64,000 bases of DNA from Spirosoma sp. KCTC 42546 (GTDB lineage: Bacteria > Bacteroidota > Bacteroidia > Cytophagales > Spirosomataceae): positions 1,922,001 to 1,986,000 of the forward strand of contig NZ_CP041360.1 of NCBI RefSeq assembly GCF_006965485.1. Direction: 5' to 3'. The notes under the pieces were generated by a model. That model did no database searches. It saw only the letters and a program-made list of their open reading frames with translations, and had not been told where the DNA came from. Shown one piece after another: positions 37,693 to 47,413 of this stretch (positions are counted from its first letter, which is position 1; each line of letters begins with the position of its first letter). The position numbers were made by a program, and so were the translations under genes.

Positions 37693-37722
37693 AAACAACA
37701 AACTAAATGGCTTTTCTGAACC

Positions 37723-39597
37723 ATGCCAACCATCGAGCAGATTCTTGCCGCTTTACGCACGTCGCGTCCAACGTTTACAAACCTGTTTGAAGAAGCTCAA
37801 ACTGATTTGCCAAGCCAAAACCGCCTGGCATTTGAGGCCGTTACATTGGTTGCCGATGATACCGAAGCGTACGTGAAAGCGCTCCAGTATGCCCAGGCGA
37901 ATAACTTTCTGCAACCACTTCTGGAGCGACTGATTAATGAGCGTCAGGAGGATGGGAGCCTTACCGTACTGTTGGCCAATCAAACCAACGCGGGAGCAGC
38001 TACCCTACAGGCAATGGTCAATGAAGCACAGGGATTTGTTCAGCCGGAGATACTATGCCGGGGTATCAATGATGGAAAACATTGGACAGGTCAAATCACT
38101 GTGACCCTGCCTGCTGGTGGTCGTGCCAACGGAACATGTATTTTGATTGGGCCCCGCCTGGTACTAACAGCCTGGCATGTCGTACACGCACTATTCAGGA
38201 ATAATAATGGTACCTGGGAGCCCGATCCAACCATTAATGGTACCAACCGGATACAAGTCGATTTTGATAATTATCTGTTACGAGTCGGGCAGAATGGTGG
38301 GTTGGGCGGTAGTGCTGGCGCTATTAAAGTTTTTGGGCACGCTACAGACTGGTGTGTAAAATTCAGTCCATGCCATCAGGATGAGCTGAATGATCGGTTG
38401 CCTGCCGACGCCAAAGATTTAGCTGATTTCTGGGATTATGCCATTATCCGACTGGACGCTACACCAGGCATTGGACGGCGTTTTGCCCACCTCGATGCGC
38501 AGGCATTTGTACCCGCTCCCACGGATAATTGTATACTGCTTCAATACCCAGCCGCCCAAACACTCAGGCTTGGCTTAGGCGCTATTGGTCGCTTTACGCC
38601 ACCTAATCCAGAGGTGTCCCGGTTGCGATTCCTGCATCAGATCAATACATTGCCCGGTTCATCAGGCGGAGGGTGTTACGATCGCAGTTTTGTTCTTTTC
38701 GGATTGCATCAGGGAGTTTGGAGTCAGGGAGAAGGCCTGAACAGGGGCATACCCATGGTAAAAATCTATGAACACATTAATGTAAGCGGATTACCCGCGC
38801 CTGATCCAACTGAAAATCCATACTGGGAGCTAACTACCGATACTAAAAAAGAGCCAATTATTGGGCTCGATCAGTTTCAGGCTGTTTGTTGGCGGCTGGC
38901 AATGGTAGGTGGGCCGAGGCTACTCGCCATTACCGGGGCAAATGGCAGCGGAAAAACCTTCTGTGTTCGGGTTCTTTCACAGATGCTTCCGGATGGGGGT
39001 AACCTCAAAATTCGACTGAATGCCGGGCCGGGAGGCATTGGCCAGAAAGATGCCCGTCAGCTTGTTGCCGATATGTGCGCTAATGCCGGCGTAGAGGCCC
39101 CGGTAATACCCGATATGGACCCCAACTCAACGTCAATCGTATGGCTCAAAAATGAGGTGATCCCTGCGCTACTATCGGCACTGGATCGAGCACGTAGAGG
39201 TAATTTAGTCTGGATTCTGTTGACGGATTTGAACAAGGGAACAATTGACGGGTTGCATGCATCCGAATTTTTGTTCCTGTTATATGAGCAGATACTAAAG
39301 GTAGACTGGCTCCGCATCGTGCTCGACGGCGTTAGGGCCGACATTCCTGAGTCACTTAATGACGTTACCGAGCGGTTCAGAATCCAGGAGAAAAGTCAGT
39401 ATGACATTGAAACATACCTCAGGCATTTTTTCAGTACGCTGGATCAATCCTTTGATAGTGAACAGGCTGTACCATTCAGTGCATTCTTAATACAACCCTA
39501 TCAGAACTTGCTCAACAACAATCCTGACAATGCCCTGAAGAATCTGGCGTCTGAAACAAAGCGGTTTAGCGAAGTATTCAGGAAAGCGGATCAATGA
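37723..39597 (+). CDS. trypsin-like protease fused to P-loop ATPase
   Basis: A 624-residue fusion. Residues 1-90 are helical with a FLQPLLERLINERQ pattern, resembling an effector-associated domain. The protease domain follows: H152 (LTAWHVVH), D238 (FWDYAIIRL) and S314 (LPGSSGGGC). After a linker, an ATPase begins at about 385, with a Walker A G405-ANGSGKT-412 and a Walker B-like WILLTD near residue 507. Protease plus NTPase on one chain suggests ATP-gated proteolysis. The following gene is a second, larger NTPase, 28 bp away. Confidence 0.85.
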   Translation: MPTIEQILAALRTSRPTFTNLFEEAQTDLPSQNRLAFEAVTLVADDTEAYVKALQYAQANNFLQPLLERLINERQEDGSLTVLLANQTNAGAATLQAMVNEAQGFVQPEILCRGINDGKHWTGQITVTLPAGGRANGTCILIGPRLVLTAWHVVHALFRNNNGTWEPDPTINGTNRIQVDFDNYLLRVGQNGGLGGSAGAIKVFGHATDWCVKFSPCHQDELNDRLPADAKDLADFWDYAIIRLDATPGIGRRFAHLDAQAFVPAPTDNCILLQYPAAQTLRLGLGAIGRFTPPNPEVSRLRFLHQINTLPGSSGGGCYDRSFVLFGLHQGVWSQGEGLNRGIPMVKIYEHINVSGLPAPDPTENPYWELTTDTKKEPIIGLDQFQAVCWRLAMVGGPRLLAITGANGSGKTFCVRVLSQMLPDGGNLKIRLNAGPGGIGQKDARQLVADMCANAGVEAPVIPDMDPNSTSIVWLKNEVIPALLSALDRARRGNLVWILLTDLNKGTIDGLHASEFLFLLYEQILKVDWLRIVLDGVRADIPESLNDVTERFRIQEKSQYDIETYLRHFFSTLDQSFDSEQAVPFSAFLIQPYQNLLNNNPDNALKNLASETKRFSEVFRKADQ

Positions 39598-39625
39598 AAT
39601 TACGGTACGACAGAAATCAATTTCC

Positions 39626-42600
39626 ATGAAAGATCTGAACGCTTTTGCTCAGCAATTAGCGGCTCGTATGGAGCAGCAATTGGCACGGTCGCCACAATCA
39701 CTGATCAACTCAATTGAGGACGCAGACCCGGAAGCTGATTCGATAACGACCGGACCGCTCGACACCTTGGCGCAATTGACGCAGCAGGCCGAAGAACGGG
39801 CCGCCGTATCGGGCCGGTTTGCTCCGGTCGACCTGGTTGCGTTCATTGGCGATGATTCCATTCGTCAGCAAACGCTAAGTCGGCTGGCGCCTACCTGTAC
39901 CATTGAAACTGTCGATGGAAAGTTGCAATGGCTTCTTGCCCAGAACTACCGAAACGATACGTTGAAAAAACTGGTCAGTTCAGATCGGCTGACAACCGTA
40001 TTGAACGAACCGTTGCCCGCTACCGATTTGTTTGGCGATATGCTCCGAAAGGTTCTGAAGGAAGGCGACAAGCTACCTCTTGTAGATCGTTCGTCGGCTG
40101 ACTTACAGGCCATTAGTGCGGCTACCGATGCCATCAGTGATACGGGTTTGCCCCAGCCCGACCCGGCTCAAATCCGAAATCTACTGCTGAAAGACACGTT
40201 ACTGGCCGATTACGAGATTTTGCTCAAAAACCAGTTTGTTGGCCGGGAAGAGGAGTTGAAAAAACTGGAGCTGTTTGTTTTGCAGGGGAGTGGCTCAGTT
40301 GGCTATTCCGAATGGAGCGGTTTGGGGCTAACGGGCGTTGGCGGAGTGGGGAAATCAACACTGTTGGCCAAGTTTGCCGAAGACGCTGTTGCCCGCAAAC
40401 TAGCGACACTTGTGCTCCTCGACTTTGATCGCCCTGGGATCGATCCCAGAGACCAATACTGGCTTGAGATGGAAATGACCCGGCAGGTTGGCTTGCAGTA
40501 TGCCGATCTTGCTGAACCCTTACGGCAGCTACGAGCCGACTGGCGGCAACAGCGACAATCTGAGTCGGTAGCAAATCCCTATCAGCAATCGTCTAAAAAT
40601 CAATATTTTACGGAATCTGTTGAGGTGAGTCGTGGCTTTCGTAGTATTGTGTCTGAGATGCGGCAGTTGATTCAACAGGCTAATCTGGAGAAGCCGCATA
40701 CAGTAGCCCAGGAACGCCCTTTTCTGCTGGTACTCGACACCTTTGAAGAGGTCATGCAACTGGAACTGGCTGGCAGGGTACTAGACTGGCTATCGGATAT
40801 TGGGAATGCACTCAGACCAATTCCGTTGCGGGTTATTTTTTCGGGCCGATTGTTCGACGACGACCAGACGGAGTTGGGAAGTTGGGGTGTTCGCGATTTT
40901 ATCGAACTTACCGAACTGGACCATAAACAGGCAGAACTGCTTCTGCACAACCTCGGTGTTGCCAAACCGATGGCCAAACGCCTGTCGTACTCTGATCTGT
41001 TTCCACGCCGGCCACTTGAAATACGTTTACTGGCCAAAATAGCTACACGTGAATCGGCGTCCTCTATCGACGAACTGGAAGCCGAAATTCGGCAGGGCGG
41101 TCCAGCGGCCAAAAATCTGTTTACGGGTATTGTTTACAAACGATTACTCCAGCGAATTGACAATAAAGATAAAGTGATTCGCGAACTGGCTTATCCGGGC
41201 CTGGTACTTCGGTACGTTACACCAGCCTTGATTGAACAGGTGCTGGTACCCGCTTTAGACTTAACCCTCATGGACGATCCTGCCGTGGTATTGACTAAAC
41301 TGGCTTCTTACAGTTGGCTGGCTTCGCGCAGAGCCAGTGAAGACCCGCAGGAGGTTTGGCACAGACGCGATTTACGACGATCGGTCCTGCAACTTATTCT
41401 GGCACAGGAACCCGGAAAAGCCCGACGTATTAGTGAACTGGCTGTGAAGTTCTTTGCCGATAAGCCAGAAAAAGAATGGGCTGAGGGAATCTACCATCAA
41501 TTAATCCTCATGCGGGATCACCAGGACGGCGAAACCTTCGAACTGGCCGATCTGAAACAGGCTGGGCCATGGATCAAACTCGATTTAACCGATTTGCCCA
41601 AACCTGCTCAGGTACTGTTTCGGTTTGCAACGGAAGGGCGTGTTCAGTCGGGCGATGTTGACTGTTTACCGAACCGGTACTTAGCGGGGGCGTATCAAAA
41701 AACAGGACGTCGGCTTGTCAACAGCCGGGAATTTACCAAAGCCCTTCAACTGCTCAGGCGAGGGCAAGGTGCCAACATCGCCTATAAACTTCCGAATCCA
41801 ACGCGACCCGATCTGTGGGAAATCGACGTGCTGTTTGCTACAGCCTCCTGGGCAGACCTGCCGGACGCATTGGATAAAACAGTAGTGGTGCCAACAGACG
41901 CTTCGCTGGTTAATTTTGCTAACTGGCTTTACCCGGCTGTGTTGGTGAATCCGGAGTTACGATCCCCCGCAGAAACAGCGCGTCGGTTAGCGGATGCCAC
42001 CCAATCGGAGAAAGCAATGGACGATGTGCTAACGGGATCTGATGCCACACTGGTGGTTAGCTATCTGTCTGTAGGGTTGGTGCTTCAGCAGATAATCGCA
42101 CCATTGACTGCCGATAGTCGTAGGCGTATTGGGCAATTTATTGGGCAGACTGAGCAACAGGCAGTTATTCGCAAATCGGCTCGGCTCTCCCACAAGCTTG
42201 TTTTACTGAGTTTGCTGAGTGATCAGCCTGCTACATCATTTAGTTTGGCTCCCTCCATAGTACGTATCAATTCGGCCTGGTTAAAGCGATTGGCTAAGGC
42301 TAAGTCGACAGGTGACAGAGCCGTAGCGGTGTCACTGGTTCAGTTAACCGAGAATGCATTAGTTACGGGTTTAAAGGGCAAGCAACGGACTGTGCGTCGG
42401 TTATTGCGCACCATTGATGCGCTTTATAAAGAGCGCGAGCAGTGGCAGCAGGTAACCTATCAATTTGCTGATTTTCAAAACGCGGATGAATGTCTGGCTC
42501 TATTTCGAGGCCCCGATTCCGATTTTCGCGACCCGTGTCGATTTGCCCTGTTGGAGGCTTATTCAGACCCGGAATCGCGCCGACAGCTTGGGGCCTTATT

Positions 42601-42856
42601 CAGTTCCATCCTGAATCTGGATCTAATCGACCTTGTCCCCGAAGCATTTGCCGAGTCACTGGCTCCTGATCCCGAACACGGTCTGGAAAGTTATGTCGAA
42701 CTAGTCGACCGTACCTGGCAACTGGGCGAATTGCTTCGGCGAGCGGTAATTCAGCGCCCTCAGACTCCGAAACTGAAGCTGGTTCTGGACGCGTATGAGC
42801 GTTGGGATAAGGCGTTCAGAGAGACTGTTGGTTCTATATACACTACCAAAAATTAA
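39626..42856 (+). CDS. large STAND-type NTPase
   Basis: A 1076-residue protein. The N-terminal 200 residues are helical and carry a WLLAQNYRNDTLKKL stretch similar to effector-associated domains. The NTPase core has Walker A G237-VGGVGKST-245, Walker B FLLVLDTFEE with D371 and E374/E375, and RVIFSGR near residue 400, fitting the STAND/AP-ATPase class. The C-terminal 500 residues look like a helical repeat or sensor region with no hits by eye. STAND proteins commonly act as stress or infection sensors that oligomerise on ATP binding. It is the probable sensor and switch of the six-gene cluster. Confidence 0.83.
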   Translation: MKDLNAFAQQLAARMEQQLARSPQSLINSIEDADPEADSITTGPLDTLAQLTQQAEERAAVSGRFAPVDLVAFIGDDSIRQQTLSRLAPTCTIETVDGKLQWLLAQNYRNDTLKKLVSSDRLTTVLNEPLPATDLFGDMLRKVLKEGDKLPLVDRSSADLQAISAATDAISDTGLPQPDPAQIRNLLLKDTLLADYEILLKNQFVGREEELKKLELFVLQGSGSVGYSEWSGLGLTGVGGVGKSTLLAKFAEDAVARKLATLVLLDFDRPGIDPRDQYWLEMEMTRQVGLQYADLAEPLRQLRADWRQQRQSESVANPYQQSSKNQYFTESVEVSRGFRSIVSEMRQLIQQANLEKPHTVAQERPFLLVLDTFEEVMQLELAGRVLDWLSDIGNALRPIPLRVIFSGRLFDDDQTELGSWGVRDFIELTELDHKQAELLLHNLGVAKPMAKRLSYSDLFPRRPLEIRLLAKIATRESASSIDELEAEIRQGGPAAKNLFTGIVYKRLLQRIDNKDKVIRELAYPGLVLRYVTPALIEQVLVPALDLTLMDDPAVVLTKLASYSWLASRRASEDPQEVWHRRDLRRSVLQLILAQEPGKARRISELAVKFFADKPEKEWAEGIYHQLILMRDHQDGETFELADLKQAGPWIKLDLTDLPKPAQVLFRFATEGRVQSGDVDCLPNRYLAGAYQKTGRRLVNSREFTKALQLLRRGQGANIAYKLPNPTRPDLWEIDVLFATASWADLPDALDKTVVVPTDASLVNFANWLYPAVLVNPELRSPAETARRLADATQSEKAMDDVLTGSDATLVVSYLSVGLVLQQIIAPLTADSRRRIGQFIGQTEQQAVIRKSARLSHKLVLLSLLSDQPATSFSLAPSIVRINSAWLKRLAKAKSTGDRAVAVSLVQLTENALVTGLKGKQRTVRRLLRTIDALYKEREQWQQVTYQFADFQNADECLALFRGPDSDFRDPCRFALLEAYSDPESRRQLGALFSSILNLDLIDLVPEAFAESLAPDPEHGLESYVELVDRTWQLGELLRRAVIQRPQTPKLKLVLDAYERWDKAFRETVGSIYTTKN

Positions 42857-42888
42857 CGGAATTCACTGGAGTCAAACCTAACTAACCT

Positions 42889-44625
42889 ATGAAAACATAT
42901 CGCGGTATCGTGCGCGTTCGTAAGTCTGACATCCTGCTGGATGCCGGGGGAGTGGAAGTCAAACTGGACGGAAACTATGAAGAATTAGCTCCATTGGATG
43001 GGCTACAAACAACAATAGCCGGTGAACAGGAAGGCGCCGTTATTCGGAACGCTACCCCTGCTTCAGAAGCTGAATCGGTTGCGATACAAGATCCATTTGA
43101 GCCGATCATTGCGGCTATCGCCAGCCAGCAAGACAGGCTCAGGACTATTGAGGGCGTATTTGGGGTAAGGCCGGGGATTAGCACCACCAGCAGCGATGAC
43201 GTCGTGAAGCCGGTTATCGTAGTCGTTACGAACCCGGCAGAGACGTTCAATGCCGATGCTGTTCCGTCAACTATTAGTGGTATTCCCGTTGAAATACGCC
43301 CTGCAACGCCCTTAGAGTTGACCGCTGGCTTGTTGCCACTTGCTGCCTGGGCAGACACCGCGGCCGGAGACGTTGCTGAAGCGGTTCCCCCTATTGGCTA
43401 TGTACCACCAAAAACAACGGAGGTCGCTCTTGTTGAAATGGATGTTCATAACATTACCTGCCATGTTGGGCCCGATGCTGGCTGGATAACGCTAAAGCCA
43501 TTTCTGGAGGGCACAACCCGAAGCCTGACCGTTGCCATGTATGAGTTTTATGCGACACATATTATCGACACGGTTACCCGGCTTGGGAAAGAGACTACCG
43601 ATAAACTGAATATGATTTTGCAGGTGAGCGCGAATGATAAACAGATCCAGCAAACACTCAAAGATAGCTGGGGCACCCGGCTGGATTTTGCCAAAGCATC
43701 GGTTTCCGGCCCTAATCGAATTTTTAATAACTCCTATCATACCAAAGTAGCTGTCCGGGATTCAAAATCCTTCTGGTTATCGAGTGGGAACTGGAGCCCC
43801 AACAGTCAGCCAGCCATTCAGCCTGGTAATGAGCAGTCTCTGTTTCGGTTGGGCAATCGGGAATGGCACGTGATTATTGACAATGAGCCAATGGCGCAGA
43901 TGTACGAAAAATTTATCAAGTACGATATGCGCATGGCCCGAAAGGCTGGTGAATCAGAGGTTGCAGCTGTTATGCCCGATTTGCTTATTCCCCAGTCACT
44001 GGATGAGGCCGAAGCTGTTTTCCTGCAGCCGAAACCTTTTTTGCCCAAAACGTTTGCTACCACAGGCGAGCCTGTTCGGGTGAAACCGCTGATGAGCCCG
44101 GATAATTATGCGCCGGAAATTCTGAACCTTATTCAACGGGCGCAGCTTTCGATTTACCTGCAATTCTCCTATATCCGGCAACCCTCTACCGGGGATTTCG
44201 ACGCCATTATTTCGGCGATTGCCGAGAAAATGGCCGCTGGATTGGATGTTCGAATTCTGGTAGGAAGCTCGCAGCAGGCCGACCACTCTGAATTACTGAT
44301 CGGTAAACGAGGCTGGAAACGGGAGCAGTTTCGGATGCAAAGCAGCAAACTCCATAATAAAGGCGTACTGGTAGACGGGAATATTGCGGTGGTGGGCAGC
44401 AACAACTGGTCGTCTGATGGAACCCAATTTAACCGGGATACCAGTCTCGTTTTCTTTTCGCGCCCTATTGCCCAATATTATACCGAAGTGTTTCTCTTCG
44501 ACTGGACTAATCTGTCGAGACCTATTAACAAAGGAACGGGCATTACACCTGTAATCGCTCCTGAAAGCGGTCCGACCCCACTGGGCATGGTGCGAATTCC
44601 CTGGCAGGCCTGGTTTGATGAATAA
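42889..44625 (+). CDS. phospholipase-D-family protein with two HKD motifs and N-terminal extension
   Basis: A 578-residue protein with two complete HxKx4D motifs: H284-K286-D291 (YHTKVAVRD) and H489-K491-D496 (LHNKGVLVD), each followed by an SGNW/GSNNW-like motif. These form one active site in PLD-family nucleases and phospholipases. The first 190 residues form a separate module with KPVIVVVTN and ISGIPVEI, the latter pattern (IP..i.GiPV.v) being familiar from propeptide-like regions of bacterial trypsin-like proteins. Last gene of the cluster; likely the nuclease or lipase effector. Confidence 0.87.
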   Translation: MKTYRGIVRVRKSDILLDAGGVEVKLDGNYEELAPLDGLQTTIAGEQEGAVIRNATPASEAESVAIQDPFEPIIAAIASQQDRLRTIEGVFGVRPGISTTSSDDVVKPVIVVVTNPAETFNADAVPSTISGIPVEIRPATPLELTAGLLPLAAWADTAAGDVAEAVPPIGYVPPKTTEVALVEMDVHNITCHVGPDAGWITLKPFLEGTTRSLTVAMYEFYATHIIDTVTRLGKETTDKLNMILQVSANDKQIQQTLKDSWGTRLDFAKASVSGPNRIFNNSYHTKVAVRDSKSFWLSSGNWSPNSQPAIQPGNEQSLFRLGNREWHVIIDNEPMAQMYEKFIKYDMRMARKAGESEVAAVMPDLLIPQSLDEAEAVFLQPKPFLPKTFATTGEPVRVKPLMSPDNYAPEILNLIQRAQLSIYLQFSYIRQPSTGDFDAIISAIAEKMAAGLDVRILVGSSQQADHSELLIGKRGWKREQFRMQSSKLHNKGVLVDGNIAVVGSNNWSSDGTQFNRDTSLVFFSRPIAQYYTEVFLFDWTNLSRPINKGTGITPVIAPESGPTPLGMVRIPWQAWFDE

Positions 44626-44828
44626 CGATCAAATGAATACGTATATAGAGCCAGTACGCCAGTGTTTAGCAATCTAACACTCACATATATGTTGAAGGAA
44701 TCGTAATGTTGGGTAATCACCTGTAGAGCGCCGATCTGAAATTCACCAGTCGACTCTCATAAAATCAATGCCCTTCACTTCATTGGATTTGTTATTTTAC
44801 ACTATTGGATACGTATTCATTGATAGCG

Positions 44829-46100
44829 CTACTGGACCGCGTTATCCCAGGATTTACCTGGGGCCAGTGTTAATTTTTTGTCGGACAACACCTCTATCTT
44901 TCCCTGAATGGTACCCGACTTTAGATCGGCTACCCATTTTTCGCTCAGTAAAGGTCCCATATTGTCAACATAATCCAGTGTAATCACTTCATTATCAATA
45001 TGGCAGATAACGTAGCCGTTATAACCCAGATCTGTCTTGTTTACAGTTTTTTGTTTTCGTTTATAGAAGCCAACCAAGGCTTCATACCCATTCTGTTTCG
45101 TGCACAGCTCAAAGTTTTTCGATTGCACTTCAACGGGTGTTCCTCCATGGCCAATGCAGCGCCCGTAAACAGACAGGCCACTTTTCTCCTGTATTTTTCC
45201 GTAAATAGCCAGTTTGTGTTCGTGCCCCCAAAGCCATAAAATCGTTCGGTCGGGGCCAAGTAAGGACGCCAATTGTTGAGCTGGCTTTGGGTATTCGGAT
45301 TCTTTACAAAATGCCGAGATAAACTGGTGATGGGAAAAAATGAGCAGGCCTCGCTTGTCGGATTTATCGCCCAGTTTTACGGTTTTTTCGAGCCACTCCA
45401 TTTGTTCGTCATCAAAGTGACAATCAGGGGAAAATCCAGGAAGGAATTCAATGATGGGGCGACCCGTAGAATGGTAGCCAGTGTCCAGCCCGAGGATTCG
45501 CCAATGGTCATTTTGCAGGCAGAAATACCCCGCTTTTTGCCCTGTATACGCACCAGATTCATTGCGTAAGCCTAATGTGGGTAGCAGGCGCTCAAAAAAA
45601 GCATCACCCCGTGCGTACATTTCGTGGTTTCCCAGGACGGCAAAACTTCCGGTAGTTCCTCGTACCCAGGGTGAGCCCTGTTCCACAAAATTGCTGTTTA
45701 TTTCAGAAGGGGCACCCACAAAGTAAGTGTCGCCGACATGAACCGTGTAGTCCGGCTCCTGTTTTTTAATTTCCAGGGCTATATCAAATGATTCAGGGGG
45801 GTCTGTAGCCCAATCGCTGGTTACAGCCAGTTTGGTTACCTTATCCGTTGCCAGTTCATAAATTCCTGTTTCTGGCAACGGATAAGAGGGGTAAGGGAAT
45901 TTTCGGCCGAACCTGCTTTTTATGTAATGGGAGAGCCAGGACCATAACGATTTTGTGAAAAAATCGCCGATGTTGTGTCCCGGAGTCTTCGCAATTTCTG
46001 TTTGGAGGTGATTGACCAGTTCCGAACTAGACTTGTCAAGGTAAGCTTCACTTGACCTTTCCGGGCTTTTAGTTATCTCTTCACTTTGAAAATAGGCCAT
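44829..46100 (-). CDS. metallophosphoesterase, convergent with cluster
   Basis: A 423-residue calcineurin-like phosphoesterase. Motifs in order: AVTSDWATD, HVGDTYF (GD), LGNHEMY (GNHE), FSHHQF and WGHEHKLAIYG (GHEH), so the metal site appears intact. No signal peptide. It is on the opposite strand, facing the PLD gene across a 203-bp spacer with only a weak hairpin around 44660-44690. The metallophosphoesterase before the cluster differs in its first motif and has membrane helices, so the two are not simple duplicates. Confidence 0.85.
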   Translation of the reverse strand: MAYFQSEEITKSPERSSEAYLDKSSSELVNHLQTEIAKTPGHNIGDFFTKSLWSWLSHYIKSRFGRKFPYPSYPLPETGIYELATDKVTKLAVTSDWATDPPESFDIALEIKKQEPDYTVHVGDTYFVGAPSEINSNFVEQGSPWVRGTTGSFAVLGNHEMYARGDAFFERLLPTLGLRNESGAYTGQKAGYFCLQNDHWRILGLDTGYHSTGRPIIEFLPGFSPDCHFDDEQMEWLEKTVKLGDKSDKRGLLIFSHHQFISAFCKESEYPKPAQQLASLLGPDRTILWLWGHEHKLAIYGKIQEKSGLSVYGRCIGHGGTPVEVQSKNFELCTKQNGYEALVGFYKRKQKTVNKTDLGYNGYVICHIDNEVITLDYVDNMGPLLSEKWVADLKSGTIQGKIEVLSDKKLTLAPGKSWDNAVQ

Positions 46101-46416
46101 CTTGACGATCGTTTGTTATAGGTAGCTCATTCGGGGACATTAACAGAGCTGTTTACGGCGCTCAGCTTATTTACTGTATGGATAGGTTACCTTTAAGCGA
46201 ACTTATAAGGTTAAAGGGTAGGTAATTAGATGGTTAAATTGGCGCGTTACCTATGTGATATGACCCATTAACGCACTTGGTAACTAAGCTACCTACACGG
46301 AAAGGTACCCTTTAGCTCTGAAGAATATCAACGGGAAAATTCCCGTATTTCACATACGGTATCTGTAGGAGGATAAACTGGTTGATCTTTCCTATTTTGC
46401 CCCGAAAAACCTATTT
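46101..46416. promoter_or_regulatory. regulatory space between metallophosphoesterase and AraC genes
   Basis: 316 bp with no gene. It contains several GGTAC/GGTTACC-like repeats (46185-46325, with imperfect inverted TACCTTTAA / TTAAAGGGTA near 46186-46223) and the palindrome ACGGGAAAATTCCCGT at 46331-46346. A TATTTTG near 46394 is one base short of a -7 element. Confidence 0.4.
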
Positions 46417-47286
46417 ATGTCGGTCGCCGTTCCTGTTTATAAACTCCAGTCGTTTCCTCGTCATGAGCCGGACGCACTCTTTTATATGACGCGGCTGGAG
46501 AAATTAGTGCAGGAATTTAAGGGCATAGACAACCCCCATTCCCACACATTTTACCTGTTGATGTGGATCGTGAAGGGGAGTGGTACCCATACGATTGATT
46601 TTAGAACGTATCAAATCGGTGCATCTCAACTTTACTTTCTGACACCCGGTCAGGTGCATAGCTGGGAATTGTCTCCTGATGTTCAGGGATATAATCTATT
46701 CTTTGATGCTAATTTCTTTCGCGGGCGGTTTGGCAATCGGTTGTATCAGTATCCTTTCTTTCACTCACATCAGCACCAGCCATTGCTGGAAATAACCAGC
46801 CAGCAGCCCCTATTTAGTGATCTATTCAGGTATGCCTATAACGAATATGAACAGCAACAGACCAATCGGGCCGATGTATTTCTGTCGTTTGTTCATATCC
46901 TCCTGGAAACGGCTAATCGATTGTATAACCAACAATGGGTAGGAACCGATATACACCTCTACGATCGAATCAGAGATTATGAAGAATTGATCGAAAACCA
47001 GTTTTTGACCGTTCGCGAGGTGAGTGCTTATGCTGAGCAGATGAGCCTAACGCCAAACTACTTAAATCACATTTGTAAGAAGATTCTGGGTAAAACGGCT
47101 AGTCAACTCCTGCACGAACGGATTGTCATTGAAGCACAGCGATTATTAACCCATACAGCCCAATCGGTTAAGGAAATTGCGTTCCAGGTAGGTTTCGACG
47201 ACCCTTCTTATTTCGTTCGATTCTTCAAGAAAACGACTGGACAAACCCCTGCTGAATTTCGACAATCACTAGTGCCCCATCGTTGA
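46417..47286 (+). CDS. AraC-family transcriptional regulator with cupin sensor
   Basis: A 289-residue regulator. The N-terminal half is a cupin (NPHSHTFYLLMWIVKGSG, then LYFLTPGQVHSW). The C-terminal 100 residues are the double helix-turn-helix of the AraC family (SLTPNYLNHICKKILGKTAS and VKEIAFQVGFDDPSYFVRFFKK). It may control the protease cluster through the shared palindrome, but this is only a positional inference. A DUF983 gene follows after 127 bp. Confidence 0.9.
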   Translation: MSVAVPVYKLQSFPRHEPDALFYMTRLEKLVQEFKGIDNPHSHTFYLLMWIVKGSGTHTIDFRTYQIGASQLYFLTPGQVHSWELSPDVQGYNLFFDANFFRGRFGNRLYQYPFFHSHQHQPLLEITSQQPLFSDLFRYAYNEYEQQQTNRADVFLSFVHILLETANRLYNQQWVGTDIHLYDRIRDYEELIENQFLTVREVSAYAEQMSLTPNYLNHICKKILGKTASQLLHERIVIEAQRLLTHTAQSVKEIAFQVGFDDPSYFVRFFKKTTGQTPAEFRQSLVPHR

Positions 47287-47413
47287 TTTGTACCATACAT
47301 GGCTTGGTTTGTCTTTTCGTTGGGATTGGCAGGTAGCTACCTTTGTTACGTAAAAACTGCCTGAGCAACAGGTAAATTGTAGGCGAGGTTGCCTACAACA
47401 CTGCTCCCAGATC

